Assembly: GCA_001683845.1 (NCBI GenBank)
Contig: LXQI01000021.1
Location: forward strand, 51,050-115,049
Source: Erythrobacter sp. ANT-B3C2
Lineage (GTDB): Bacteria; Pseudomonadota; Alphaproteobacteria; Sphingomonadales; Sphingomonadaceae
Direction: 5' to 3'
DNA: 64,000 bases
This document shows positions 9,891 through 19,714 of this stretch, one piece after another. The position numbers and the translations under genes were made by a program. The number at the start of each line of letters is the position of its first letter. Within the stretch, counting starts at the first letter, position 1. Below the pieces are notes generated by a model that was given only the letters and a program-made list of their open reading frames with translations, did not search any database and had not been told where the DNA came from.

Positions 9891-11369
9891 ATGCTGATCC
9901 TCGCGCTCGGTTCGGCGCTGCTCGGAACCCCGGCGCTGGCCGATCCGGCGCAATCCACCACGCAGCAATATCGCCAGCAGGCGCAAGCGGAGCTGGAAGT
10001 TCGCAAGAATGCCGCCGAGCGGCCGGCCCACGCGCGCAACGTGATCATTTTCATCGGCGACGGCATGGGGATCTCGACGCTGACAGCGGCCCGGATCCTG
10101 GCCGGAGAGGCTGCCGGTGTGGACGGTGAATCCTTCGTCACCGCGATGGACCGGCTGGACCACGCGGCGCTGGTCAAAACCTACTCGCACAACGCCCAGG
10201 TGTCCGACAGCGCATCCACCGCGACCGCGATCCTGGCTGGCGTGAAGACCCGCAGCGGCGTGATCGGCGCCGGCCCTGAAACAATGCTGGACGATTGTGC
10301 CACCATGTTGGCGAACCGGGTCCCCTCACTCTTCGCAATGGCCCAGGAGGCCGGTCTCGCGACCGGGGTGGTCACCACCACCGGCATCACCCACGCCACG
10401 CCGGCGGCGGCCTATGCGCATACGCCGCAACGCAATTGGGAGGCGGACGCCGACATGCCGGCCGAGGCGCTGGCGCAGGGCTGCCAGGATATCGCTCGCC
10501 AGCTGATCGAGGGCCCGGTCGGCTCAAAGCTCGAGGTCATGTTCGGCGGCGGGCGACGCGCGTTCCTGCCGGCCAGTGCGCCGGATCCCGAATATCCCGA
10601 CCAGACCGGCGAGCGAAAGGATGGCCGCGATCTCATCGCCGAATGGCGCGCCGCCAATCCGGGGTCCGCGTTCGTCTGGAATGCGGCGCAGTTCGCCGAA
10701 CTGGACCAGGCAGCCGGCACCCGCCTGTTGGGCTTGTTCGAGCCAGGGCACATGCAATTTGAGGCCGATCGCGCGAAAGACGCGGCCGGCGAACCGTCGC
10801 TGGCGGACATGGTCGCGCTCGCCATTGCCCGCCTGTCGCATGGGGATCAGGGCTATGTCCTGCTGGTGGAAGGCGGACGCATCGATCATGCGCACCACGC
10901 GGGGAATGCCTATCGCGCGCTCACCGACGCCGTGGCGTTCGATGCCGCGATTGCGAGGGCGGTCGAACTGGTGGACCCGGACGAAACGCTGATCGTCAGC
11001 ACCGCCGACCATAGCCATGTGTTGACCATCAGCGGCTATCCCGAGCGCGGCAATCCTATCCTCGGCACGGTCGCTTTCGGCGAAAATCGGCCCGTCCTGG
11101 CGCTCGACGGCAAGGCCTACACAACGCTGGGCTATGCCAACGGCCCCGGGGCCATCGGCGCGGGCGGGCGGCCCGATTTGGCGCCCGAGGAAGCCGTTGC
11201 GCACGATTACCGGCAGCAGGCCACGGTGCCGCTCGGCTCGGAAACGCATGCCGGCGAAGACGTGGTGGTCAAGGCATCGGGCGCCGGCGCCCAGCTGTTT
11301 CGCGGCACCATTGAGCAGCACACGATCTTCTACCTGATGCACGAGGCCCTGTTCGGCGAGAGGCCGTGA
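9891..11369 (+). CDS. Alkaline phosphatase
   Basis: 'NVIIFIGDGMGISTLTAARI', 'QVSDSASTATAI', 'VEGGRIDHAHHAGN', 'STADHSHVLTISGY'; signal peptide; start chosen among several in-frame ATGs. Confidence 0.92.
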   Translation: MLILALGSALLGTPALADPAQSTTQQYRQQAQAELEVRKNAAERPAHARNVIIFIGDGMGISTLTAARILAGEAAGVDGESFVTAMDRLDHAALVKTYSHNAQVSDSASTATAILAGVKTRSGVIGAGPETMLDDCATMLANRVPSLFAMAQEAGLATGVVTTTGITHATPAAAYAHTPQRNWEADADMPAEALAQGCQDIARQLIEGPVGSKLEVMFGGGRRAFLPASAPDPEYPDQTGERKDGRDLIAEWRAANPGSAFVWNAAQFAELDQAAGTRLLGLFEPGHMQFEADRAKDAAGEPSLADMVALAIARLSHGDQGYVLLVEGGRIDHAHHAGNAYRALTDAVAFDAAIARAVELVDPDETLIVSTADHSHVLTISGYPERGNPILGTVAFGENRPVLALDGKAYTTLGYANGPGAIGAGGRPDLAPEEAVAHDYRQQATVPLGSETHAGEDVVVKASGAGAQLFRGTIEQHTIFYLMHEALFGERP

Positions 11370-11446
11370 GCGCGGCGCCGCTCGGATCGGCCGTCGACCG
11401 AAAAATCCGCCTCCGCGCATGGCCTCCCGACAGCCGTAGCTCGGCT

Positions 11447-12586
11447 TCATCCCGCTAGGCTCACCCGGCCCCCCGCGTGGCGCACCAGCAGCCCAGCGAT
11501 CTCCAGCTCCAGCAGCGCGGTCTGAACCGCGCCCGCAGGCTGGCCGGTCTGCCGGATCAGCTCGTCGACGCCGATGGGCGCGGTGGTCAGCAGGGCGGCG
11601 ATGTCCGCCGGATCGGCGGGCCATTCGTTCTCGGTTGGCCCGTCGCCAAGAGGCAAGACATGCGGGTGGGCCTCGCTGACGGTTGAGCGGGGGTGGCCGG
11701 TGAAGCCTTCCAGCAGCTCGACCACTTCGGCCGGCGACTGGACCAGCACCGCGCCATCGCGGATCAGCTGGTTGCAGCCGTGGCTGCGCGGCTCCAGCGG
11801 GCTGCCGGGAATCGCCATCACCTCGCGCCCCGCCTCACCCGCCAGCCGGGCAGTGATCAGCGAGCCCGATCTGGGCGCCGCCTCGATCACCAGCGTGCCC
11901 AGCGAAAGGCCGGCGATGATCCGGTTACGGCTAGGAAAGTGGCTGGCGCGCGGCTCGGTGCCGGGGGGCTGCTCGGCCAGCAGCAGCGCCTCGCTGGCGA
12001 TGCGCTCCTGCAGGCCGGCGTGCTGCGGTGGATAGGCGATCTCGATGCCGCTGGCGATCACCCCGATCGTGCCGCCCCCACCACCGCCCTTGCCCGCGGA
12101 AAGCGCGCCCTGGTGCACCGCACCGTCGATCCCGCGGGCGAGGCCCGATACGACGACAAAGCCCTGCTCCGCCAGCGCGGCCGCGAACTCGCGCGCTAGT
12201 TTCACCGCCACAGCCGAGGCGTTGCGCGCGCCCACCAGCGCCACGCAAGGGCGGCTCGCCAGCGCGAGGTCGCCGCGGAAGGTGAGCACTGGCGGCGCGC
12301 TTTCGAGCTGGCCAAGCAGTTCGGGATAGTGCGGCGAATCGTGGAACAGGTAGCGCGCGCCGGCTGCCCGTGCAGCGAGGATCTCGCGCTCGATCCGCTC
12401 CACCGGCGCCGCGCTGTAAGGACGGCCGCCGCGCCGGGCAAGATCGGGCAGCGCCTCGATCGCCGCCGAGGCCGTGGCGAAGCGCCGCAGCAGCTGGAAA
12501 TAGGAGATCGGCCCGATGTTGGGCGAGCGCAGCAGGCGGATGCGGGCGAAGGCCTCCTCCTGACTGAGGTGGATCGGCGCGCTCAC
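11447..12586 (-). CDS. dprA: DNA-processing protein DprA
   Basis: 'CVALVGARNASAVAVKLAREFAAALAEQGFVVVSGLARGIDGAVHQGAL', 'PRSGSLITARLAGEAGREVMAIPGSP'; GTG start overlapping plsY stop. Confidence 0.92.
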   Translation of the reverse strand: MSAPIHLSQEEAFARIRLLRSPNIGPISYFQLLRRFATASAAIEALPDLARRGGRPYSAAPVERIEREILAARAAGARYLFHDSPHYPELLGQLESAPPVLTFRGDLALASRPCVALVGARNASAVAVKLAREFAAALAEQGFVVVSGLARGIDGAVHQGALSAGKGGGGGGTIGVIASGIEIAYPPQHAGLQERIASEALLLAEQPPGTEPRASHFPSRNRIIAGLSLGTLVIEAAPRSGSLITARLAGEAGREVMAIPGSPLEPRSHGCNQLIRDGAVLVQSPAEVVELLEGFTGHPRSTVSEAHPHVLPLGDGPTENEWPADPADIAALLTTAPIGVDELIRQTGQPAGAVQTALLELEIAGLLVRHAGGRVSLAG

Positions 12587-13200
12587 TTCGTGCGGCCGAG
12601 GCGCGGCTCCGTTCCGCTGGCCAATCGCTGGAGATTGGCGCGGTGCAGCCACACCACCAGCGCTGCGATCACCGCCAGCACGGGCACGTAGGCGCCGTAG
12701 CCCAGCAGCGCCGCCGCAAGGGCTGCCGCGACCACCGCGCTCATCCCGGCCACCGAGCTGATCCGCATCAGCGCTAGCAGCGCCAGCCACACTGCCGCAT
12801 AGGCGAGCCCGATCGGCCAGGCGAGGCCGAAGCTCACCCCCGCGTTGGTCGCCACACCCTTGCCGCCCCTGAAGCCCAGCCACACGGGGAAGCAATGGCC
12901 CAGCACCGCCCCCAGCGCCGCGGCCGGGACCGGGCCGATGGCACTCGCCGCCCCCTCTTGGTCGAACAGCGCGCGCGCGAGCAGCACCGGTGCCAGCCCC
13001 TTCGCCATGTCCAGCAGCAGCGTCGCGGCCGCCAGCCATTTGCTGCCGGTGCGCAGCACGTTGGTGGCGCCGATATTGCCGCTGCCGATGGAGCGGATGT
13101 CACCCTTGCCCGCCGCCGCCGCGAGCAGCAGGCCGAACGGGATCGAGCCGATGGCATAGCCCAGCAGGAGGGCGTAGAGCGCGTCTGGAGCGATGGGCAT
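12583..13200 (-). CDS. plsY: Acyl-phosphate glycerol-3-phosphate acyltransferase
   Basis: 'GYAIGSIPFGLLLA', 'DIRSIGSGNIGATNVLRTGSK', 'GHCFPVWLGFRGGKGVATNAGV'. Confidence 0.93.
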   Translation of the reverse strand: MPIAPDALYALLLGYAIGSIPFGLLLAAAAGKGDIRSIGSGNIGATNVLRTGSKWLAAATLLLDMAKGLAPVLLARALFDQEGAASAIGPVPAAALGAVLGHCFPVWLGFRGGKGVATNAGVSFGLAWPIGLAYAAVWLALLALMRISSVAGMSAVVAAALAAALLGYGAYVPVLAVIAALVVWLHRANLQRLASGTEPRLGRTK

Positions 13201-13273
13201 GTCCTTCCCCTTGGCCCCCGCCATAGCCGCTCGCTTGCATTTCGGGAGGGGGAAAATTAGCGCGAGGGCCACC

Positions 13274-14089
13274 ATGGTTGACGAACCACGGCAGTCCCGT
13301 GCCGCCGCCCCCATCCTGCTGTTCGATTCCGGCATCGGCGGCCTCACCGTGCTGGCCGAGCTGCGCAAGCTGCTGCCGCAAGCGCCGGTGATCTACGCGG
13401 CCGATCATGCGGGGCTGCCCTATGGCGAGAAGAGCGAGGCCGAGATCGCCGCGCGGGTGGCCGGGCTGCTCGGGCTGCTGGCGGAGCGCTACCATCCGCG
13501 GCTCATCTGCATCGCCTGCAACACCGCCTCCACCATCGCGCTGGGCATGGTGCGCGAGGTGCTGCGCGTGCCGGTGGTCGGCACCGTGCCCGCGATCAAG
13601 CCTGCCGCTAAGATGACGCGCAGCGGCACGATCGGCCTGCTCGGCACCGCGGCGACGGTGCGGCAGGCCTATGTCGACCGGCTAGAGGCCGAGTTCGCCA
13701 CCGGCAGGCGGCTGCTGCGCCATGCCGCGCCCGAACTGGTGGGCGCGGCCGAGCGCAAGCTGCGCGGCGAGGCAGTGGCGCCCGAAGCGATTGCCGCGGC
13801 CGCCCGAGGCCTGCGCGACCAGCCGGGCGGCGAAGCGATCGACACAATCGTGCTCGCCTGCACCCATTTCCCGCTGCTCGAGCCCGAACTCGCCGGGGCT
13901 TTCGGCCCGGGCGTGCGCTTCGTCGACGGCGCAGCAGGCATCGCCAGGCGCATCGCCCATCTCACCGCCGGGCAGAATTTCGAGCGCCAAGTGCCTGATT
14001 GTGCGGTGTTCACGGGGTCGCCGGAGAGCACCGCCGCGCTGGCCCCGGCGCTCGCCCACTATGGGCTGGAGCATTGTGGTGCGGTTTGA
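13274..14089 (+). CDS. murI: Glutamate racemase
   Basis: '[23 protein letters not shown]', 'CIACNTAST', '[15 protein letters not shown]'. Confidence 0.93.
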   Translation: MVDEPRQSRAAAPILLFDSGIGGLTVLAELRKLLPQAPVIYAADHAGLPYGEKSEAEIAARVAGLLGLLAERYHPRLICIACNTASTIALGMVREVLRVPVVGTVPAIKPAAKMTRSGTIGLLGTAATVRQAYVDRLEAEFATGRRLLRHAAPELVGAAERKLRGEAVAPEAIAAAARGLRDQPGGEAIDTIVLACTHFPLLEPELAGAFGPGVRFVDGAAGIARRIAHLTAGQNFERQVPDCAVFTGSPESTAALAPALAHYGLEHCGAV

Positions 14090-14195
14090 TGCGAATCACT
14101 CGCAAAGTGAGTGCTTTAATCGGAGCAGCGGAGCGATTAAGTGCGCGTCAGACACAGGCCGGGCAATCTGCGCGGCGCCGTTTGGGGCAGGTCCG

Positions 14196-15416
14196 CTGAA
14201 CTACGACCAGATTTTCGACCAGGCGATCGACCGCCTCCATTCCGAGGGGCGATATCGCGTCTTCATCGATATTCTGCGCAACAAGGGCGCCTATCCCAAC
14301 GCGCGCTGTTTTGCCGGGCACAACGGCCCCAAGCCGATCACCGTTTGGTGCTCCAACGATTATCTTGCGATGGGCCAGCACCCCAAGGTGGTCGCGGCGA
14401 TGGAGGAGGCGCTGCATGATGTCGGCGCGGGCAGCGGCGGCACGCGCAATATCGGCGGCAACACGCATTACCATATCCAGCTGGAGCGCGAGCTGGCGGA
14501 TCTGCATGGCAAGGACGGCGCGCTGCTGTTCACCAGCGGCTATGTCTCGAACGACGCCACGCTCTCCACCATCGCCCGCCTGCTGCCGGGTTGCGTGATC
14601 TTCTCGGACGAACTGAACCATGCCAGCATGATCGCCGGCATCCGCAATTCCGGCTGCGAGAAGCGCATCTTCCGCCATAATGATATGGCGCATCTGGAAG
14701 AACTGATCGCCGCCGAGGACCCGCGCCTGCCCAAGCTGATCGCCTTCGAGAGCGTCTATTCGATGGATGGCGACGTGGCCCCGCTGCACGCTCTGTGCGA
14801 CCTCGCCGCCAAGTACAACGCGCTGACCTATTGCGACGAGGTGCACGCCGTGGGCATGTATGGCGCGCGCGGCGGCGGCATTTCCGAGCGGGATGAGGCG
14901 GCGCACCGGATCGACATTATCGAGGGCACGCTGGGCAAGGCCTTCGGCGTGATGGGCGGCTATATCGCGGCAGACCAGCGGATCGTGGATTGCGTGCGCT
15001 CCTATGCGCCGGGCTTCATCTTCACCACCTCACTCTCGCCGGTGCTGGTGGCGGGCGTGCTGGCCGCGGTGCGCCACCTCAAGCAATCGAGCGAGGAGCG
15101 CGAAGCGCAGCAGGCCGCCGCCGCCACGCTGAAGCGCCTGTTCCGGCATGCCGGCCTGCCGGTGATGGATTCGACCACGCATATCGTGCCGCTAATGGTG
15201 GGTGACCCGGTGCGCGCCAAGCGGATCAGCGACATCCTGCTGGCCGAATACGGCGTCTATGTGCAGCCGATCAATTACCCCACCGTGCCGCGCGGCTCCG
15301 AGCGGCTGCGCTTCACCCCTGGCCCGGCCCACACCGAGCCGATGATGGAAGAGCTGACCGGCGCGCTGATCGAAATCTGGGACCGGCTGGAGCTGGAGCT
15401 CAAACAGGCGGCCTGA
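14196..15416 (+). CDS. hemA: 5-aminolevulinate synthase
   Basis: '[35 protein letters not shown]', '[42 protein letters not shown]', '[15 protein letters not shown]'; start codon uncertain. Confidence 0.93.
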   Translation: MNYDQIFDQAIDRLHSEGRYRVFIDILRNKGAYPNARCFAGHNGPKPITVWCSNDYLAMGQHPKVVAAMEEALHDVGAGSGGTRNIGGNTHYHIQLERELADLHGKDGALLFTSGYVSNDATLSTIARLLPGCVIFSDELNHASMIAGIRNSGCEKRIFRHNDMAHLEELIAAEDPRLPKLIAFESVYSMDGDVAPLHALCDLAAKYNALTYCDEVHAVGMYGARGGGISERDEAAHRIDIIEGTLGKAFGVMGGYIAADQRIVDCVRSYAPGFIFTTSLSPVLVAGVLAAVRHLKQSSEEREAQQAAAATLKRLFRHAGLPVMDSTTHIVPLMVGDPVRAKRISDILLAEYGVYVQPINYPTVPRGSERLRFTPGPAHTEPMMEELTGALIEIWDRLELELKQAA

Positions 15417-16006
15417 CCCGCCGCTAGACGGGGCGCTGGATCATCCTTCGCGTCCGTGCTGCTGGTGACCGAGCTGATGCTCGATGCTGCGGAGCGCAGC
15501 GAGCACGGCGTCCCACTCTCGGTCCCTGTCGTCTTCGCGCTCTGTCGGGTGGCGATGCTGGTGCTGATGCCGGTCAGCGACGCGCGAGGCGTGGCTGGCG
15601 TGGCCGCCGTTGATCGCCTTGCTGGTGCCCGGCGAAAAAGGCCACCCTGTTATGCAGGTCTGATCTCGCCAAGCTCTCGATTTTATACGTCCCTAGCGCT
15701 GGGCAGGCGTGCACTCAGCCTCACCGGGCAATCCACGCCTTGCGCTCTCAATGCTGCGACGGTCGGACTAATAGAATCTGCCCGCGGGACGTCGTGCAAA
15801 GCATAGTTGATGCATCTCTCTTTGACCGGTTTTCTCCACGACATGATATAATTCAATTTTGATCTACTTACCTTAGCTTCAAACCACCAACTTAGATCAT
15901 TCATCATCAATTAAGGATCAGGTGATCTTTCTCGGAACACTGCCACTGCCCATCCATTGCTTAAGTGCGGCACCGACGTCGCAAAATCAAAATGGAAAGG
16001 ACGGAA

Positions 16007-16465
16007 ATGGCAGAGATTCCCGTTGAAAAACGGTCTTCGAACAACTGGCTCTGGATCCTCCTGGCGCTGCTGCTCGTTGCGCTGCTCGCCTGGTGGCTGC
16101 TGAGTGACGATGATACCGACACGGTGGATTACACCCAAACCGACACAGTGGCCGCCGCCCCGATGGCTGGCGCACTAACCGTGGGCCAGCAAATCGACTT
16201 GGACAATGTGGAGGTCACGTCGCTCGCGGGTGATATGGCATTCTATATCGACATGAACGGCGAGCGCGTGCCCGTGTTCTTCGATCAGGTGCCGACCCCC
16301 GGCACCGCCACTGAAGGCCGGTATGACATCAATCCCGGCTCGGTCGTGAATATTGACGGGGAAGTCCGCGCGGCGACCGATGGGCTGCCGGCAAATGCCG
16401 ACCCCTCGATCCTCGGCCCCTCGCAGAACTATATCTGGGCGGAAAGCCTCGAGATGGTGAACTGA
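16007..16465 (+). CDS. Membrane-anchored hypothetical protein
   Basis: N-terminal TM 'NNWLWILLALLLVALLAWWLLSDDDTD' then soluble domain; RBS-like GGAAAGGACGGAA upstream. Confidence 0.75.
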   Translation: MAEIPVEKRSSNNWLWILLALLLVALLAWWLLSDDDTDTVDYTQTDTVAAAPMAGALTVGQQIDLDNVEVTSLAGDMAFYIDMNGERVPVFFDQVPTPGTATEGRYDINPGSVVNIDGEVRAATDGLPANADPSILGPSQNYIWAESLEMVN

Positions 16466-16512
16466 GCGAGCCTCGCGGCCTGACAACAACTCTAAAATCT
16501 AAGGATTACATT

Positions 16513-17187
16513 ATGCGAAACGACAAACGATATGACAATCTGGAAACCCTCGGTGACTGGAAGCTGGAAGATGACTCGCAGGATATTCGTGGCCGGCCAC
16601 TGGTGAATGCCAATGGCGAACGCTACGGCATCATCAAGGACCTGCTGGTCGACCAGAAGAAGGGCCGCGTTGCCGCCGTCCGTCTGGAGGACGGCCGCAC
16701 CACCGCAATTGAGCCGCTTGAGATCCACGACAATGCCGTGGTCTATGGCGCAGCCGCTCAGGCCCATGCCCAGGAAGGCGTCAGCCAAGGCCATGTGGTC
16801 GAGGAAGAGGTGGTTCCCGTGGTTGAGGAGCGCGTCGCCATCGGCAAGCGCGTATCCGAGCATGGCCGCGACGTCCGCGTGACCACCGGCGTGGTGTCGG
16901 AGCGCGTCTCGGAAGATGTGCATTTGCGCGACGAGACCGTCAGCGTCGACACCCGGTCGGTCGACCGCAAGGTCAGTTCCGCCGAGGCCGAGAGCCTGCT
17001 AAAGGGTGGTGACCGCACAATCAGCATGACCGAGCGTGACGAGGAAGCCGTTGTCGCCAAGGACGCCGTCGTTACCGACGAGGTGGTGATCCAGAAGTCG
17101 GCCGGCGACCGCGTCGAGCGGGTCGAGGAAACCGTCCGCAAGACCACGGTCGATGTGGACGATGGCACGCGCAATCGCCGCACCTGA
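16513..17187 (+). CDS. PRC-barrel + DUF2382 (YsnF/AvaK-like) stress protein
   Basis: PRC-like 'DIRGRPLVNANGERYGIIKDLLVDQKKGRVAAVRL' and DUF2382-like 'VEEEVVPVVEERVAIGKRVSEHGRDVRVTTGVVSERV'. Confidence 0.8.
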   Translation: MRNDKRYDNLETLGDWKLEDDSQDIRGRPLVNANGERYGIIKDLLVDQKKGRVAAVRLEDGRTTAIEPLEIHDNAVVYGAAAQAHAQEGVSQGHVVEEEVVPVVEERVAIGKRVSEHGRDVRVTTGVVSERVSEDVHLRDETVSVDTRSVDRKVSSAEAESLLKGGDRTISMTERDEEAVVAKDAVVTDEVVIQKSAGDRVERVEETVRKTTVDVDDGTRNRRT

Positions 17188-17210
17188 TCTTCACGACAGG
17201 CACAAACGAG

Positions 17211-17243
17211 ACAGGCCGGGGCAGCATGCCTCCGGCCTGTTTC
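17211..17243 (+). terminator. Candidate intrinsic terminator after the DUF2382 gene
   Basis: Perfect 9-bp arms ACAGGCCGG / CCGGCCTGT followed by TTCC. Confidence 0.6.
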
Positions 17244-17265
17244 CATTCATGCGAGGACAGCACCG

Positions 17266-17658
17266 ATGAACAACCCCAATGACCAGAAACCCGGACAAAT
17301 CGTCGAAGAAGAGGTGATCCCCATCGTCGAGGAGCGCGTCCACCTCGAAAAGCGCGTGCGCGAGGGCCGTACCGTCAGCGTCAGAGCGCACACCGTTGCC
17401 GAAACGGTGAGGCTGGCCGCGCCCTTCGCCCGCGAGCGGGTCACCATCGAGCGGGTGCCTGTCGACCGGCAAGTGAATGGTGTGCCGCCCATGCGTACGG
17501 AGGGTGACCTCACTATCATCCCCGTGGTCGAGGAGCGGCCGCGGATCGTGATGGACCTTGTCCTCATTGAGGAGATCCACTTGCGCCGAACGCGCGAGGA
17601 AGGCGAGAACGAGATCGAGGTTGAGCGGCGCAGGACCGAGATCGACGTCACGGATTAA
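17266..17658 (+). CDS. DUF2382 domain-containing protein
   Basis: '[39 protein letters not shown]', paralogous to the preceding gene. Confidence 0.78.
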   Translation: MNNPNDQKPGQIVEEEVIPIVEERVHLEKRVREGRTVSVRAHTVAETVRLAAPFARERVTIERVPVDRQVNGVPPMRTEGDLTIIPVVEERPRIVMDLVLIEEIHLRRTREEGENEIEVERRRTEIDVTD

Positions 17659-17659
17659 A

Positions 17660-18263
17660 GGTTGGCGCACCAGCCCGGTCGAGAGCCGGTGCATTAGTTC
17701 GCGCCCCTGCTCGGCGGCCGAGATGCTGGCCAGCGTCGTCTCGGCAATGGCAGCCAACGCCTCCTCGGTCAGGAAGGCCTCGTGGCCCGTGACGAGGACG
17801 TTGGGGAAGGTCATCAGCCGGGCGAACACCTCGTCGTCGATGATCTCGCCCGAAAGGTCGCGGAAGAACAAGTCGCCCTCCTGCTTGTAGACGTCGAGCG
17901 CCACGCCGCGCACCTGCCGGCTCTTGAGCGCGGCGATCAGCGCCGGCGTATCCACCAGCGCGCCGTGTTGACCAGCACCAGCCCCGGCCGCGCCCGTTCG
18001 AGCATCGCGGCATCGATCAGATGGTGAGCCTCGGGCGTCAGCGGGCAGTGCAGCGTCACGATCTCGCTGGTCGCCAGCAGCTCTTCCGGCGGCACGTAGC
18101 GGACTCCCATCGCCGCCACCTCGGGATCAGGCTGCGGGTCGCAGGCGAGCACCTCGCAGCCAAAACCGCAGCGCAGGACCTTCGCCACCAGCGCGCCAAT
18201 CCGCCCGGTGCCGACCACGCCCGCCACCCCCTGGCTCCGAAGACGGGCACGCGCATGGGCCAT
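17660..18263 (-). pseudogene. D-2-hydroxyacid (D-lactate) dehydrogenase remnant, truncated and frameshifted
   Basis: NAD-binding 'GVVGTGRIGALVAKVLRCGFGCEVLACDPQ', '[37 protein letters not shown]' continue in another frame as '(V)[49 protein letters not shown]'; N-terminal substrate domain missing. Confidence 0.85.
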
Positions 18264-18310
18264 GCCTCCCCCGCGCGCCGCGCCCCGTCAAGCCATGCCC
18301 CCGCCTGGTC

Positions 18311-19594
18311 TCAGCGCAGGCTCACCACATTGTCGCTGCGGCGCTGGTCCTTGCGCTCGCCGGTGTAAAGGCTCGTCATCGGCTCGTCCCCGGCCACCAC
18401 CGCCACCGCTGCGCCAAAGCCGTTGAAGCCGGTCTTCATCGCCGCGCCGTAGGCGCCCAGCATCCCGATCTCGATATAGTCGCCGGCCTGGATATCGGCC
18501 GGCAGTTCAAACGGGCCCTTCATATAATCGGCATCGTCGCAAGTCGGGCCGTAGAAGGCGAATTCGGCCAGCGGCTTCGTCAGATCGTCCTCCAGCGCAT
18601 TCACCGGGAAGCGCCAGTCGATATGCGCGGCATCGAACAGCGCGCCATAGGCGCCATCGTTGATGTACAATTCCTCGCCGCGGCGCTTTTCCACGCGCAC
18701 GATGACGGACGAATATTCGGCGCACAGAGCACGGCCGGGCTCGGCCCACAACTCCGCGTTGTAGGCGATCGGCAGGGCCTCGAAATGGCGGTGGATGATG
18801 GCGAAATAATCCTCCAGCGGCGGCGGCTCCATGCCGGGGTAGGAGCTGGGAAATCCGCCGCCCACGTCCACGATGTCGACCGTTACCGCCGCCTGCGCGA
18901 TTGCCGCGCGCACCCGGTCGAGCGCCTGAACATAGGCGAACGGCGTCATCGCCTGGCTGCCGACGTGGAAGCAGATCCCCAGCGCATCGCAATGCTGGCG
19001 GGTGGCCTGCAGCAGTGGCGCGGCATCGACCAGATCGACGCCGAACTTGGCCGCCAGCGACAGCTCCGAATGCTCGGACGAGACGCGCAGCCGCACCAGC
19101 AGGTTCAGGTCCACCGCCGATGCCCCGTCAGCCGCCGCAGTGGCCTCGACGATCTTCTTCAGCTCCTCGAGGGTATCGAGGCTGAAGGTGCGCACGCCAT
19201 GGCTGTGATAGGCCTCGGCGATGGCGCGCGGGGTCTTCACCGGGTGCATGAAGCACAGCGTTGCCGCGGGCAGGAGCGAGCGCACCAGCCGCACCTCGGC
19301 AATCGAGGCGACGTCGAAATGGGTGATGCCGTTCTCCCACAAGAGCTGGATCAGCTCCGGCGAGGGATTGGCCTTCACCGCATACATACTGGTCCCGGGG
19401 AAGCGCTGCGCAAAGAATTGCGCAGCCCGCGCCGCGGCATGCGGGCGGTTGATCATCACCGGTTCGTCCGGAACGAGGTCGCGGACTACAGACCGTGCGT
19501 CAGGATAGATGTGCAATTCAAGGGACCCCCAAACGTTTGTTTGAACAAGCTGCCTTGCGGTTAGGAAGTCCCCATGGGGCAGCGGAGGGCGCAT
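18311..19594 (-). CDS. Type III PLP-dependent decarboxylase (ornithine/lysine decarboxylase, eukaryotic-type fold)
   Basis: 'YAVKANPSPELIQLLWENGITHFDVASIAEVRLV', 'VDIVDVGGGFPSSYPG', 'FYGPTCDDADYMKG'. Confidence 0.9.
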   Translation of the reverse strand: MRPPLPHGDFLTARQLVQTNVWGSLELHIYPDARSVVRDLVPDEPVMINRPHAAARAAQFFAQRFPGTSMYAVKANPSPELIQLLWENGITHFDVASIAEVRLVRSLLPAATLCFMHPVKTPRAIAEAYHSHGVRTFSLDTLEELKKIVEATAAADGASAVDLNLLVRLRVSSEHSELSLAAKFGVDLVDAAPLLQATRQHCDALGICFHVGSQAMTPFAYVQALDRVRAAIAQAAVTVDIVDVGGGFPSSYPGMEPPPLEDYFAIIHRHFEALPIAYNAELWAEPGRALCAEYSSVIVRVEKRRGEELYINDGAYGALFDAAHIDWRFPVNALEDDLTKPLAEFAFYGPTCDDADYMKGPFELPADIQAGDYIEIGMLGAYGAAMKTGFNGFGAAVAVVAGDEPMTSLYTGERKDQRRSDNVVSLR

Positions 19595-19714
19595 ATAGGG
19601 CCCCTGTTCCACAACGCAAGCTGAATTGGGGGCAAGCGGCCGGGGGTACGACGAACCGAGCGGCCGCTTGGGCAACCTCTTGAACTCAGGACGTTCCTTC
19701 GCGGGCTGCCGCGA

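Noticed and set aside
15456-15806. 116-aa ORF after hemA
   Set aside because: No recognisable motif or clear RBS, atypical composition; treated as noncoding or decayed sequence.
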